Assembly (NCBI GenBank): GCA_016930365.1 | Contig: JAFGGY010000027.1 | Location: 1 to 52,627, forward strand | Length of the DNA: 52,627 nt | Origin: Prolixibacteraceae bacterium | GTDB taxonomy: Bacteria > Bacteroidota > Bacteroidia > Bacteroidales > Prolixibacteraceae | Reading direction: 5' to 3' | Shown: positions 32,600-41,629 of the stretch, one piece after another | Layout: every line of letters begins with the position of its first letter | Position numbering within the stretch: position 1 is the stretch's first letter | Translations under genes and position numbers: made by a program | The notes under the pieces: generated by a model | Seen by the model: the letters and a program-made list of their open reading frames with translations, nothing else | What the model was told of the DNA's origin: nothing | Database searches by the model: none

Positions 32600-34099
32600 C
32601 TAAAAACCAAAACCACCAAAGTCGAATTCTTTCGTTTCGGCTTCTTCAAACATTTCGGCTTCGAGATGCACCGGGTTGCCTTCGATGTAGATGGCTTTAC
32701 CAGTTTCGGGACAAATATATTCGCAGCCTCCGCAGCCAACACAAATCGATTGGTCGGTTTTAGGAATGGTAAGTGCCCCCTTGTATGGCACCATCGTAAC
32801 AGCCTGTGTAGGACAATGCTCGGCACAAGCGCCACAGTTTGTCTCGTCGCGGTACGCTATACAATGGTCGAGATTAAGAACTACTTTACCAACCTGGGTT
32901 AGGTGTTTTTGGTCAACCGTTAAGGGTTTTATTGCTCCATTGGGACAAACTTCGGAACAAACGGTACAATCGTAATTGCAAAAACCATCTGAAAATTTCA
33001 TCACAGGGAACATCATGCCGGCCAGGCCGTATTCCATAAATGCCGGTTTGATAACATGGGTAGGGCACTTACTTACACACAAATGGCATGCAGTACAATG
33101 GTCGAGTAAATGTTGTGTACTAATGGCACCCGGAGGAGCCATTGGCGTAGGTTTAGCTTTATCGGATTTCGCATTGCCGGCAAATACTGCCGGTAAAGCA
33201 GCAGTTGAAAGTACTGCCGTAGTTAAAAATTTACGTTTACTCTCATCCATTTCTGTTTGTTGTTTTTTTCGTTTTGCCAAACCATACGAAAAAGAAATAG
33301 CTCCCTTATTACAGCTATCGATGCAGTTAAAACAAGCTACACAACGACTGTAGTCGATACGCTGTTCTTTGCTATTGATACAAAAACCCTTACAGTTGGT
33401 CTCGCACAACGAGCAGCTATTGCAAGCCGAATGGTCGATACGTATTTTCAGCAATGAATACTTACTAAGAAAACCCAAAACCGTACCCACCGGGCAAAAT
33501 GTGTTGCAATACGTACGTCCGTGTCGCCAGGCCAGGTAAACAACCACCAACAATGTAGTAAAAGCAACTACAAAAGCGCCCCAGCCTTGGATAGAAACAT
33601 CGGCACGATAAAATGTGTAATTATCGAAATGAGTAAAGATAAATTCAAGTAAATTATTTCCCAAGACATAAACCGGCTTAAAAACCGAAACCACAATACG
33701 CCCGTAAGCGCTGTATGGATCGGTTAAGGCAAGTAAAACCGGCACACCCAGTAAAAAACCTGCAAGCGCAACTACCACAACCGACCAACGCAAAAAAGTT
33801 CGCGCACGCCGAAACTTATAGCGTAATTTTTTCTTCCTGAAAAATGCAGCTACCCGTCCGGTTACATCCTGAAAAACCCCTAATGGGCATATTACCGAGC
33901 AATAAACCCGCCCAAAAATTAACGTCGAAACCACAAGTACAAGAACCGTTATAACGCTTAGCGATAAAAATGCCGGCACAAATTGAATTCGAGTTAAAAA
34001 ATTAAACCAATCGGGTAACAAACCCGTAAAATCGAGAAAATAAAGAGTGATAAATACAAATACCACCAACGCCAAACCTACCCGTATTTTTTTAAGCAT
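32600..34099 (-). CDS. NapH/NapG-like fusion: membrane polyferredoxin with internal Tat-like segment
   Basis: A 499-residue protein. The N-terminal half is a NapH/NosR-type membrane unit: hydrophobic segments near 5-22, 42-64, 104-126, 135-157 and 170-190, with the paired motifs CSVICPLG (Cys67, Cys71) and CNTFCPVG (Cys198, Cys202). Two 4Fe-4S sites follow (Cys226/229/232/236 and 253/256/259/263). Residues 286-308 (ESKRKFLTTAVLSTAALPAV) look like a Tat-type signal or membrane segment inside the chain. Four more 4Fe-4S motifs follow (Cys335-345, 374-385, 413-429, 453-463), as in NapG/MauM. It likely moves electrons between the quinone pool and a periplasmic partner. It lies 14 bases after the Tat-exported DUF362 gene. 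Terminal acceptor unknown. Confidence 0.85.
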   Translation of the reverse strand: MLKKIRVGLALVVFVFITLYFLDFTGLLPDWFNFLTRIQFVPAFLSLSVITVLVLVVSTLIFGRVYCSVICPLGVFQDVTGRVAAFFRKKKLRYKFRRARTFLRWSVVVVALAGFLLGVPVLLALTDPYSAYGRIVVSVFKPVYVLGNNLLEFIFTHFDNYTFYRADVSIQGWGAFVVAFTTLLVVVYLAWRHGRTYCNTFCPVGTVLGFLSKYSLLKIRIDHSACNSCSLCETNCKGFCINSKEQRIDYSRCVACFNCIDSCNKGAISFSYGLAKRKKQQTEMDESKRKFLTTAVLSTAALPAVFAGNAKSDKAKPTPMAPPGAISTQHLLDHCTACHLCVSKCPTHVIKPAFMEYGLAGMMFPVMKFSDGFCNYDCTVCSEVCPNGAIKPLTVDQKHLTQVGKVVLNLDHCIAYRDETNCGACAEHCPTQAVTMVPYKGALTIPKTDQSICVGCGGCEYICPETGKAIYIEGNPVHLEAEMFEEAETKEFDFGGFGF

Positions 34100-34113
34100 A
34101 GAAATTCCTCTTT

Positions 34114-35058
34114 TTAGATTTGGATTCGCTTAATGTTCATTTTCTCGAGATCCATAGATCCTATGTTGAGTTTTTGACCATTCTCTATATGTTTTACATG
34201 GTCGAGAGGTATATCTTCAATTTGCCCGAAGAATTTTGCAGCAGCGGTATCAACGGCTACAATATCTTGCGATAAAAACAAGCTTTTGGTAAGCACCACA
34301 TCGGCTTCTGATTTTCCACGAGGGCCATTCGTTTTGAGTGTTCGATAAGCATCAACTACATTCAGCACAGCTTTTTTATCGAGCGAACATACATCGGCAA
34401 TGCATTGCTGTAAATCGTTGCGGTGAAAGAAACGCCTATCCCACACGATGCCCATGTGGTTTTTCATCGAAATAGACAACCTGGCTCCTCCGTGATGTTT
34501 GAGCACCGGTACATTAATCCACACATCACTGTCGAGAATAGCTTCATGTATTTTTGCTTCTTTCAAAACTATTCCCTTAGGTATTGAAACCTGGCGATAA
34601 TACGATTCCTGATGACCCGGCATTACTTTGGCACCGGCTTTTTTAGCTGCATCTTCAATACCACTGTTTTTGTAGCACTTCACCCAGTCGTCGCAGGTAT
34701 TATCGAAAACAAGCACTTCAGAAGCACCCGCATCGAAGCATTGTTTTATAATTTCGGCTATAAGCTCAGGATTAGTATTTCCGGCCAGTTCAGGTGCTCT
34801 ATCCCACCCAATATTTGGCTTTACGGCAACTTTAAAGCCTTTCTTTACAAACTTTTGCATGCCCCCCATTTCGCTAATTGCCCGTTGAAACATTGCTCCG
34901 GGCTCACCACCCATAACAGCGACCAAATCAACCGAAGTACCATCGGCCGATGTTCCTAAATTTTGAGACATAAGGTGCATGGCTCCGTTCGCCTTAATAG
35001 TGGCAGCCACTCCTGCTACTGCCAACGCTCCAAGAAATTTTCTTCTATCCATCATCAT
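34114..35058 (-). CDS. DUF362-family protein with Tat signal
   Basis: A 314-residue protein beginning with a twin-arginine signal, DRRKFLGALAVAGVAATIKA, so it is folded before export and probably carries a cofactor. DUF362 blocks include FKVAVKPNIGWDRAPELAGN, the ASEVLVFDNTCDD strand, VWINVPVLKHHGGARLSISM and KNHMGIVWDRRFFH. The family often has fused ferredoxin domains; here the cluster-bearing part is the separate gene just downstream, which starts after 14 bases. The biochemical activity of DUF362 is not known. Three consecutive Met codons make the exact start uncertain by two residues. Confidence 0.88.
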   Translation of the reverse strand: MMMDRRKFLGALAVAGVAATIKANGAMHLMSQNLGTSADGTSVDLVAVMGGEPGAMFQRAISEMGGMQKFVKKGFKVAVKPNIGWDRAPELAGNTNPELIAEIIKQCFDAGASEVLVFDNTCDDWVKCYKNSGIEDAAKKAGAKVMPGHQESYYRQVSIPKGIVLKEAKIHEAILDSDVWINVPVLKHHGGARLSISMKNHMGIVWDRRFFHRNDLQQCIADVCSLDKKAVLNVVDAYRTLKTNGPRGKSEADVVLTKSLFLSQDIVAVDTAAAKFFGQIEDIPLDHVKHIENGQKLNIGSMDLEKMNIKRIQI

Positions 35059-35076
35059 CCTGTTTTATTTTGCGTT

Positions 35077-35084
35077 CAAAAATA
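35077..35084 (-). promoter_or_regulatory. -7 element for the DUF362/iron-sulfur operon
   Basis: TATTTTTG on the minus strand lies 18 bases before the first ATG of the DUF362 gene. No -33 TTTG at 19-20 bases was found. Confidence 0.45.
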
Positions 35085-35147
35085 ATATATGGGTAGCAAG
35101 ATAGAAAAAAATCGCCTATCCAATGTATGATGTTATAAAACAAGCAC

Positions 35148-36599
35148 CTATTTCGATGTTAAAAATTTGTTAATTTGCATTGCCGTACGCCGGCCGCTGT
35201 CGATGGCACGAACTACAAGGCTGGCACCCGAATTAGCATCGCCACAGGCAAATACTTTTGAAACGTTGGTCAAACCGTTATCAGTCGCGGTTTTTACATT
35301 TCCACGGGCATCGTATTCAACTTTTAGTGCATCGAGCAGGCCTTGGTGTTCGGGCGAAACAAACCCCATCGAAAGCAAAATGAGCTCAGCTTTTATCACT
35401 TGCTCAGTTCCGGGCACTTCGCTCATCACAAAGCAGCCACTCGAATCTTTGTCCCACTTTACCTGCACCACTTCGGCACCACATACCTTACCGTTTTCGG
35501 TAAGTATTTTTTTTGTTGCCAGGCTCCATCGGCGCTCACAGCCCTCGAGGTGCGAACTTGAGGTACGCAGGGTATTGGGCCAGTATGGCCACGGATTATT
35601 TTCGGTACGCTCGCGGGGTGGTTTGGGCATAATTTCGATTTGTGTTACGCTTTTGGCTTTTTGCCGTATTGATGTACCCACGCAATCGGAACCGGTATCG
35701 CCACCGCCAATAACCAGCACATTTTTATTTTCGGCCGATATTCGTTCAGCATCTTTTACCTTTTCTCCCCGCACCACTTTATTTTGCTGTTTCAGAAATT
35801 CCATGGCAAAGTATATCCCTTTGGCATCGCGCCCCTCAACTTCAAGGTCGCGGGGTTTCATAGCTCCAACAGCAATACACACAGCATCGTACTTTTTCAG
35901 CAATTCGGTTTTCGACACATCAACGCCAACTTTGGTGTTTACTATAAACTCAATTTCTTCGGCTTCTAAAATTTTCTGGCGCCGGTCGATTAAACCTTTA
36001 TTGAGTTTAAAATCGGGGATTCCGTAGCGCAACAAACCACCAATGGCATTGTCGGCTTCGTAAACCGTTACGTTGTGTCCTTGCTGGTTAAGCAAATCGG
36101 CAGCCGACAAGCCGGCAGGCCCTGAGCCAATTACAGCAATTTTTTTTCCGGTACGAATATATGGTACGCGAGGCTGCACCAAGCCCAGCTCGAAAGCCTT
36201 CTCGACTACGGCCAATTCGTTTTCGCGAATGGTAACGGGTTCGTTATGAATATTTAGCACACACGACTTTTCGCAAAGTGCCGGACAAATACGCCCGGTA
36301 AATTCGGGGAAAGCATTGGTTGACGATAAAATTTCGTATGCTTCTCCGTAATCGCCCCGATAAAGAGCATCCTGCCACTCGGGAATTTTGCTGCACACAG
36401 TGCAAGCCCAATGACAAAAAGGAATTCCACAATCCATACAACGCGAAGCCTGCGCCCTGCGATCATCATCGTTCAGGGTTTGTTCTACTTCGCCAAAATC
36501 GCCTGTTCGTTCCTGTACCGGACGGTAGCCGCTCTCTTTGCGACCTATCTCCATAAAACCTGTAGGTTTTCCCATATCTTTAATTATTTCAGATTTCAA
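35148..36599 (-). CDS. gltD: Glutamate synthase small (beta) subunit
   Basis: A 483-residue FAD- and NADPH-binding subunit that feeds electrons to GltB. The N-terminal Cys sets CMDCGIPFCHWACTVC and RICPALCEKSC bind two 4Fe-4S clusters. The FAD Rossmann site is KIAVIGSGPAGLSAADLLNQ, and the NADPH site is KNVLVIGGGDTGSDCVGTS. GLLRYGIPDFKLNKG and the C-terminal VFACGDANSGASLVVRAI are family hallmarks. It lies 35 bases downstream of gltB on the same strand and forms the operon gltB-gltD for ammonia assimilation together with glutamine synthetase, which is not in the window. Confidence 0.96.
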   Translation of the reverse strand: MKSEIIKDMGKPTGFMEIGRKESGYRPVQERTGDFGEVEQTLNDDDRRAQASRCMDCGIPFCHWACTVCSKIPEWQDALYRGDYGEAYEILSSTNAFPEFTGRICPALCEKSCVLNIHNEPVTIRENELAVVEKAFELGLVQPRVPYIRTGKKIAVIGSGPAGLSAADLLNQQGHNVTVYEADNAIGGLLRYGIPDFKLNKGLIDRRQKILEAEEIEFIVNTKVGVDVSKTELLKKYDAVCIAVGAMKPRDLEVEGRDAKGIYFAMEFLKQQNKVVRGEKVKDAERISAENKNVLVIGGGDTGSDCVGTSIRQKAKSVTQIEIMPKPPRERTENNPWPYWPNTLRTSSSHLEGCERRWSLATKKILTENGKVCGAEVVQVKWDKDSSGCFVMSEVPGTEQVIKAELILLSMGFVSPEHQGLLDALKVEYDARGNVKTATDNGLTNVSKVFACGDANSGASLVVRAIDSGRRTAMQINKFLTSK

Positions 36600-36634
36600 C
36601 TGTTGAGTTACAAATTGACATTTCGACTATCGGA

Positions 36635-39600
36635 CTATTCATGCCGGCGATCATCAACCGATTTTTGCAATTCAATTTCAATTTTTCGCAACTTCTCTTC
36701 TTCGAGAATTTTTTTGTACTCAAAAGGAATCACTTTCACAAAACGAGGCAGGTATTCATCCCAGTTGGTCAGAATTCTTGCAGCCAGTTTACTTCGGGTT
36801 TCGATCAGATGTTCGCTAATCATCCCCTGCAGTTCAACCACATCGGCTTTGTCTTCAACCTTTTCGAGTTCAACTAGTCCTTTGTTGCAGTAATAATCAA
36901 AATCACCTTCAACATTAAGCACATAAGCAATACCACCACTCATTCCGGCTGCAAAATTTCGGCCGGTTTTACCAAGCACAACCACCCGTCCACCGGTCAT
37001 GTATTCGCAGCAGTGGTCGCCGGTTCCCTCAACCACCGCACAGGCGCCCGAGTTGCGAACAGCAAAACGCTCTCCCACTACGCCGCGAATAAATACTTTT
37101 CCGCCGGTAGCTCCGTACAAGGTTGTATTGCCCACAATAATATTTTGTGCCGGGTCGAAGGTCGATTTAGATCGTGGCACAACGGTAATTTTTCCGCCCG
37201 AAAGCCCTTTCCCCAGGTAGTCGTTCGAATCGCCCTGCAAACGTAACGACACACCTTTGGCAAGAAAAGCTCCAAAGCTTTGCCCTGCCGACCCATGAAA
37301 AATACAGTTTATGGTATTATCGGGCAGGCCTTCTTCGCCATATCGTTTCGATATTTCGCCCGAAAGCATTGCCCCCACAGTGCGGGTAACATTGTTGATG
37401 TCCTTTTCAATCCACACTTTCTGCTGGCTTTTTATGGCTGCATTGGCTTCGCGAATAAGTGCCCGATCGACATGATCATCGAGGTTCAGCGTATTGGGCT
37501 GCACATTGCGAATGGCAAATATTTCGGTCTCTTTGGGTTTATACAATATTTTGCTGAAATCGATTTTTGATGATTTCCAGTTTTGCACTTCCGGATCGAC
37601 TTCGAGCAGCTCGGGACGCCCCACAATTTCGTCAAGGCTTCGGTAGCCCAGCTGTGCCAGGTGTTCGCGTACTTCTTCGGCAATAAAACGGAAAAAATTG
37701 ACCACAAAATTTGCTTTTCCGATAAAGCGCTCACGAAGCTTTTCGTCTTGCGTGGCAATTCCCATCGGGCAGGTATTGAGATGGCATTTGCGCATCATAA
37801 CACAACCCAGAACAATAAGTGCACTGGTGCTAAAACCAAACTCTTCGGCTCCGAGGCAAGCCATTTTCACTACATCGAGGCCGGTTTTGAGCTGCCCATC
37901 GACTTGCAATTTCACTCTTCGTCGCAAATCGTTCATTACCAGCGTTTGCTGTGTTTGAGCGATTCCCAGCTCGGGAGGTACACCGGCATGTTTAATTGAA
38001 CTGGCAGGCGATGCCCCGGTACCACCATCGTGACCGGCAATGATTATAATATCGGAAAAAGCTTTAGCCACACCGGCAGCTACCGTACCAACACCATCTT
38101 CCGACACCAGCTTTACCGATACTTTAGCCGCCGGATTGGCACATTTCAAATCGTAAATAAGCTGCGCCAAATCTTCGATAGAATAAATATCGTGATGAGG
38201 AGGAGGCGAAATCAGCGTAATTCCAGGCGTTGAGTTCCGGGTTTTGGCAATCACTTTATTTACCTTAAAGCCAGGCAACTGTCCACCTTCGCCGGGTTTA
38301 GCGCCCTGTGCCATTTTTATCTGAATTTCCTCGGCATTGGTCAGGTAATTATTGGTTACGCCAAAACGCCCCGAAGCTATCTGTTTGATTTTACTGTTTT
38401 TGATGGTTCCAAAGCGTGCCGGATCTTCACCACCCTCGCCGGTGTTGCTGCGTCCACCCAGGGTATTCATTGCTACAGCCAAAGCCTCGTGAGCTTCCTT
38501 GCTAATAGACCCGTACGACATGGCTCCGGTTACAAAACGGCGGGTAATGGCTTCAACCGGTTCAACCTCGGATATATCGATGGGCTGAGCAACGGGTTTT
38601 AGACGTAAAAATCCGCGAATAAAATGGGTTTTATTCTCTTGCTCAATGCGGTTCGAAAACTCTTTGAATTTTGAATAATCGTTGGTTCGGGTGCTCCACT
38701 GCAAAAGAGCAATGGTTTCGGGGTTCCAGGCATGGCGCTCGCCATCGCGGCGGTAATGGTACACTCCACTGCTTGCCAACTGAAATTTCTGGTTAACAGG
38801 CCTGTAAGCCTCATCGTGAAACATCAACGCTTCGCGAGCTAACTCGCTAAGGCCTACTCCACCAATGCGCGATGGCGTTCCCCTGAAATACTTTTCGATT
38901 AAATCGGGGTCAACACCCAAGGCCTCAAAAATTTGCGCCCCGTGATAACTGCGCAAGGTTGAGATTCCCATTTTTGAGAATACTTTCAGTAAGCCTTTCT
39001 CAACGGCTTTTTTGTAGTTTTTACGAGCCTCACTGTAAGGAATATTCAACTCGCCGGTTTTCACCAGGTTATCGATAACGGCAAAAGCCAGGTAGGGGTT
39101 TACAATGCTGGCACCATAGCCAATCAACAAGGCAAAATGCATTACTTCGCGTGCCTCGGCCGTTTCGACAATGATACCAATTTGCATGCGTTTTTTCACC
39201 TCGATAAGATGATGGTGAACGGCAGCTGTTACCAGTAACGATGGCAAAGCAGCCATATCCTTACTAATGTGGCGATCGGATAAAATAATGAAATTCTTTT
39301 CTTCGTCAACGGCCGTTTCGGCCTGAAGTAAAATGTTGTCGAGTGCCCGCTTAAAGCCTTTTTCGCCTTCCTTAGCCGGAAAAACCATTGGGATAATCGA
39401 ATGTGAGAAGTATTCATCTTTAATATCCTTAATTTTTCCCAGGTCGGTATTGGTAATAATCGGGTGCCGCACTTTAATCATTTTTGCATGCTCGGGGTTG
39501 TCTTCGAGTATATTTTTATTTAGCGAACCAATGTAATTGGTTAACGACATAACCAGTTCTTCGCGAATGGGATCGATTGGCGGATTGGTTACCTGGGCAA

Positions 39601-41161
39601 ACAATTGTTTAAAATAGTTGAAAAAGCGTTGCGGTTTATCCGAAAAAGCAGCCAGTGGCGTATCGTTTCCCATCGAAGAGGTTGGCTCAACCCCATTTGT
39701 GGCCATTCCTTTCACAATTAACCTAACATCTTCTTTCGAATATGAAAACTCTTTCAGGTAAGTTTCCAGGTCGTCGCCCATTGCTGAGGGCACACGCTGC
39801 TGCACCTCAATGTCTTCGAGGCTTATGCGGTAATCTTTTAACCAGTTTTGATACGGATTTCGCTGCACCAGCTCGTTTTTCACCTCCTGGTCGGGAATAA
39901 TAATTCCAAGCTTAGTATCGACCAGTAGAATTTTCCCGGGTTTTAGCCGACCTTTTTCGCGAATAATTTCGGGTTGAAAATTCTGCACACCCACCTCGGA
40001 GCCCATCACAATCATATCGTCGGTAGTAACCACATAGCGCGAGGGACGCAGGCCGTTACGGTCGAGCGTGCCACCAATGTAACGACCATCAGAAAACACA
40101 ATGGATGCCGGGCCATCCCAGGGTTCCATAATGGTTGAGTGATATTCGTAAAAAGCTTTTAGGCTATCGGGGATTGGGTTTTTGTCGTTAAACGATTCGG
40201 GTATCATCATGCACAAAACATGCGGCATGGGACGCCCGGCCATAAATAAAAATTCAAGCACATTATCGAACGAAGCCGAATCGCTTTTACCCGGCTCGAT
40301 TATAGGCAGCACTTTTTTGAGGTCTTCGCCAAATACTTCTGATTTAAGCAACGACTCACGGGCATGCATCCACAACCGGTTTCCGCGCACGGTGTTAATT
40401 TCGCCGTTGTGTGCCACAATCCGGAAAGGCTGAGCCAGGCTCCAGGTTGGAAACGTGTTGGTGCTAAACCGCGAATGCACCATGGCAATGGCACTTTTAA
40501 ATTCGGGGTCGTTCAAATCGTGAAAATAATCGGGAAGCTGTCCAGGAGTAAGCATGCCTTTGTACACCATGGTTTTGGTTGACAAGCTGGGGAAATAAAA
40601 AGCATCTCTTTCTTTGAGTTTTGAAGTACGAATTGCGTTTTCGCTTAATTTTCGTACCACGTACAATTTACGCTCCAAAGCTTCCTGCTCGCGTTTTACC
40701 GTTGATTTTATAAATACTTGAATAATTCTGGGTTCGGCTCGTAAAGCAATTTCGCCGGGAGCTTTCGAATCGACCGGCACCTCGCGAATGTGAAATAAGT
40801 CGAGCTGCTCTTCGTTGCAGTACTTTTGCAGCACCGAAATACACAAATCGGCTTCTTTTTTACGCTGAGGCAAAAACAGCAAACCAGTGCCATATAAACC
40901 GGCTAAGGGAACATTTACACCCAACTTCACAATAAAATCGTGCGGAATCTGCACCTGAATCCCTGCACCATCACCGGTTTTTGAATCGGCGCCTGTTGCC
41001 CCACGATGATCCATCCGGGCTAACACTTCGAGTCCCCGCTTTACAATGTCGTGTGTTTTTTGCCCTTTTATGTTGGCAACAAAACCAATTCCACAGTTAT
41101 CGTGTTCGTTGGTAGGGCAATATAAGCCCTGTGCCTCCGGCAGTCCTTTTTGAATACTCAT
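36635..41161 (-). CDS. gltB: Glutamate synthase large (alpha) subunit
   Basis: A 1508-residue GOGAT subunit that turns glutamine and 2-oxoglutarate into two glutamates. The N-terminal amidotransferase domain has its nucleophile at Cys23 (HDNCGIGFVA) after a short propeptide, followed by RMDHRGATGAD and NGEINTVRGNRLWM. The central domain leads to the FMN-binding synthase barrel with RSNTGEGGEDPARF, QGAKPGEGGQLPG, ISPPPHHDIYSIEDLAQLI and GHDGGTGASP. The 3Fe-4S ligands are Cys-x5-Cys-x4-Cys in LGCVMMRKCHLNTCPMG. The C-terminal beta-helix domain (GXXG-rich; GATGGKVFIRGVVGERF) ends the chain. It leads the gltB-gltD operon from a well-formed promoter about 110 bases upstream. Confidence 0.97.
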   Translation of the reverse strand: MSIQKGLPEAQGLYCPTNEHDNCGIGFVANIKGQKTHDIVKRGLEVLARMDHRGATGADSKTGDGAGIQVQIPHDFIVKLGVNVPLAGLYGTGLLFLPQRKKEADLCISVLQKYCNEEQLDLFHIREVPVDSKAPGEIALRAEPRIIQVFIKSTVKREQEALERKLYVVRKLSENAIRTSKLKERDAFYFPSLSTKTMVYKGMLTPGQLPDYFHDLNDPEFKSAIAMVHSRFSTNTFPTWSLAQPFRIVAHNGEINTVRGNRLWMHARESLLKSEVFGEDLKKVLPIIEPGKSDSASFDNVLEFLFMAGRPMPHVLCMMIPESFNDKNPIPDSLKAFYEYHSTIMEPWDGPASIVFSDGRYIGGTLDRNGLRPSRYVVTTDDMIVMGSEVGVQNFQPEIIREKGRLKPGKILLVDTKLGIIIPDQEVKNELVQRNPYQNWLKDYRISLEDIEVQQRVPSAMGDDLETYLKEFSYSKEDVRLIVKGMATNGVEPTSSMGNDTPLAAFSDKPQRFFNYFKQLFAQVTNPPIDPIREELVMSLTNYIGSLNKNILEDNPEHAKMIKVRHPIITNTDLGKIKDIKDEYFSHSIIPMVFPAKEGEKGFKRALDNILLQAETAVDEEKNFIILSDRHISKDMAALPSLLVTAAVHHHLIEVKKRMQIGIIVETAEAREVMHFALLIGYGASIVNPYLAFAVIDNLVKTGELNIPYSEARKNYKKAVEKGLLKVFSKMGISTLRSYHGAQIFEALGVDPDLIEKYFRGTPSRIGGVGLSELAREALMFHDEAYRPVNQKFQLASSGVYHYRRDGERHAWNPETIALLQWSTRTNDYSKFKEFSNRIEQENKTHFIRGFLRLKPVAQPIDISEVEPVEAITRRFVTGAMSYGSISKEAHEALAVAMNTLGGRSNTGEGGEDPARFGTIKNSKIKQIASGRFGVTNNYLTNAEEIQIKMAQGAKPGEGGQLPGFKVNKVIAKTRNSTPGITLISPPPHHDIYSIEDLAQLIYDLKCANPAAKVSVKLVSEDGVGTVAAGVAKAFSDIIIIAGHDGGTGASPASSIKHAGVPPELGIAQTQQTLVMNDLRRRVKLQVDGQLKTGLDVVKMACLGAEEFGFSTSALIVLGCVMMRKCHLNTCPMGIATQDEKLRERFIGKANFVVNFFRFIAEEVREHLAQLGYRSLDEIVGRPELLEVDPEVQNWKSSKIDFSKILYKPKETEIFAIRNVQPNTLNLDDHVDRALIREANAAIKSQQKVWIEKDINNVTRTVGAMLSGEISKRYGEEGLPDNTINCIFHGSAGQSFGAFLAKGVSLRLQGDSNDYLGKGLSGGKITVVPRSKSTFDPAQNIIVGNTTLYGATGGKVFIRGVVGERFAVRNSGACAVVEGTGDHCCEYMTGGRVVVLGKTGRNFAAGMSGGIAYVLNVEGDFDYYCNKGLVELEKVEDKADVVELQGMISEHLIETRSKLAARILTNWDEYLPRFVKVIPFEYKKILEEEKLRKIEIELQKSVDDRRHE

Positions 41162-41271
41162 AGCTTTTTATTTTCGATTTTAACCCGGCTTAATAATTCT
41201 TTTTGTTGTTTTTTGACAACTAACAATAACTTTTAGATATTATTTAAGCCTGTTTCCCAAATTTCTGACGT

Positions 41272-41302
41272 CAAAAATAAACGTATTCAAACACAAATAC
41301 AA
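41272..41302 (-). promoter_or_regulatory. Promoter of the gltBD operon
   Basis: On the minus strand TTTG (41299-41302) and TATTTTTG (41272-41279) are separated by exactly 19 bases, the best match in the window to the Bacteroidetes consensus. The expected start gives a leader of about 100 bases before the gltB ATG. Confidence 0.75.
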
Positions 41303-41546
41303 AAAACAAATAAAGCACGCAGCAAAAGTATCAATTTGTCAAAACAATATTTACAAGAAAAAAAGCAAGCCAAAATAGCTTTACATACTGATTTTATGAA
41401 TATTACAAACAATAAAGAGAAAACCAAAGATTATCAATTCAAAAAAGAAGAAAACAAAGATATTACATAGATGCTCTACCCTACCAGTTCTATGCCTTTT
41501 ATGATTTATAGTGCTTTTTTTCAAGTGATTAAACAACACAATTGAG

Positions 41547-41589
41547 CTATAAAAACAAAGAACCAACGATAAATCGCCAGCTCTTTGTT
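41547..41589 (-). terminator. Rho-independent terminator of argH
   Basis: On the minus strand AACAAAGAGCTGGCGA and TCGTTGGTTCTTTGTT form an unbroken 16-pair stem (four G-U pairs) around a TTTA loop, followed by TTTATAG so that the stem end and tail together give a T run. It starts about 40 bases after the argH stop. Confidence 0.8.
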
Positions 41590-41629
41590 AATTTTTCATT
41601 ATCAAAAGCAACTCAAAGAATAATCAATA

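Larger units (their letters stand above)
41162..41629. other. Intergenic region upstream of gltB and downstream of argH
   Basis: This 468-base gap is AT-rich. It holds the gltB promoter (41272-41302) and the argH terminator (41547-41589). Between them (41303-41546) I see no credible gene; a 61-codon minus-strand frame there has low-complexity, Phe-rich composition and no supporting features. Confidence 0.6.

Noticed and set aside
35167-36027. 286-codon plus-strand frame antisense to gltD
   Set aside because: It is the complement of a clear gltD reading frame, and its Ser/Thr-rich product matches nothing recognisable.
41470-41550. tRNA-like fragments (TAGCTCA and GGTAGAGCA-like words on the minus strand)
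   Set aside because: The words are about 75 bases apart and no acceptor, anticodon or T arm can be folded around them.
41381-41566. 61-codon minus-strand frame between gltB and argH
   Set aside because: Phe-rich low-complexity product, it overlaps the argH terminator and has no promoter or recognisable motif; it is chance in AT-rich DNA.
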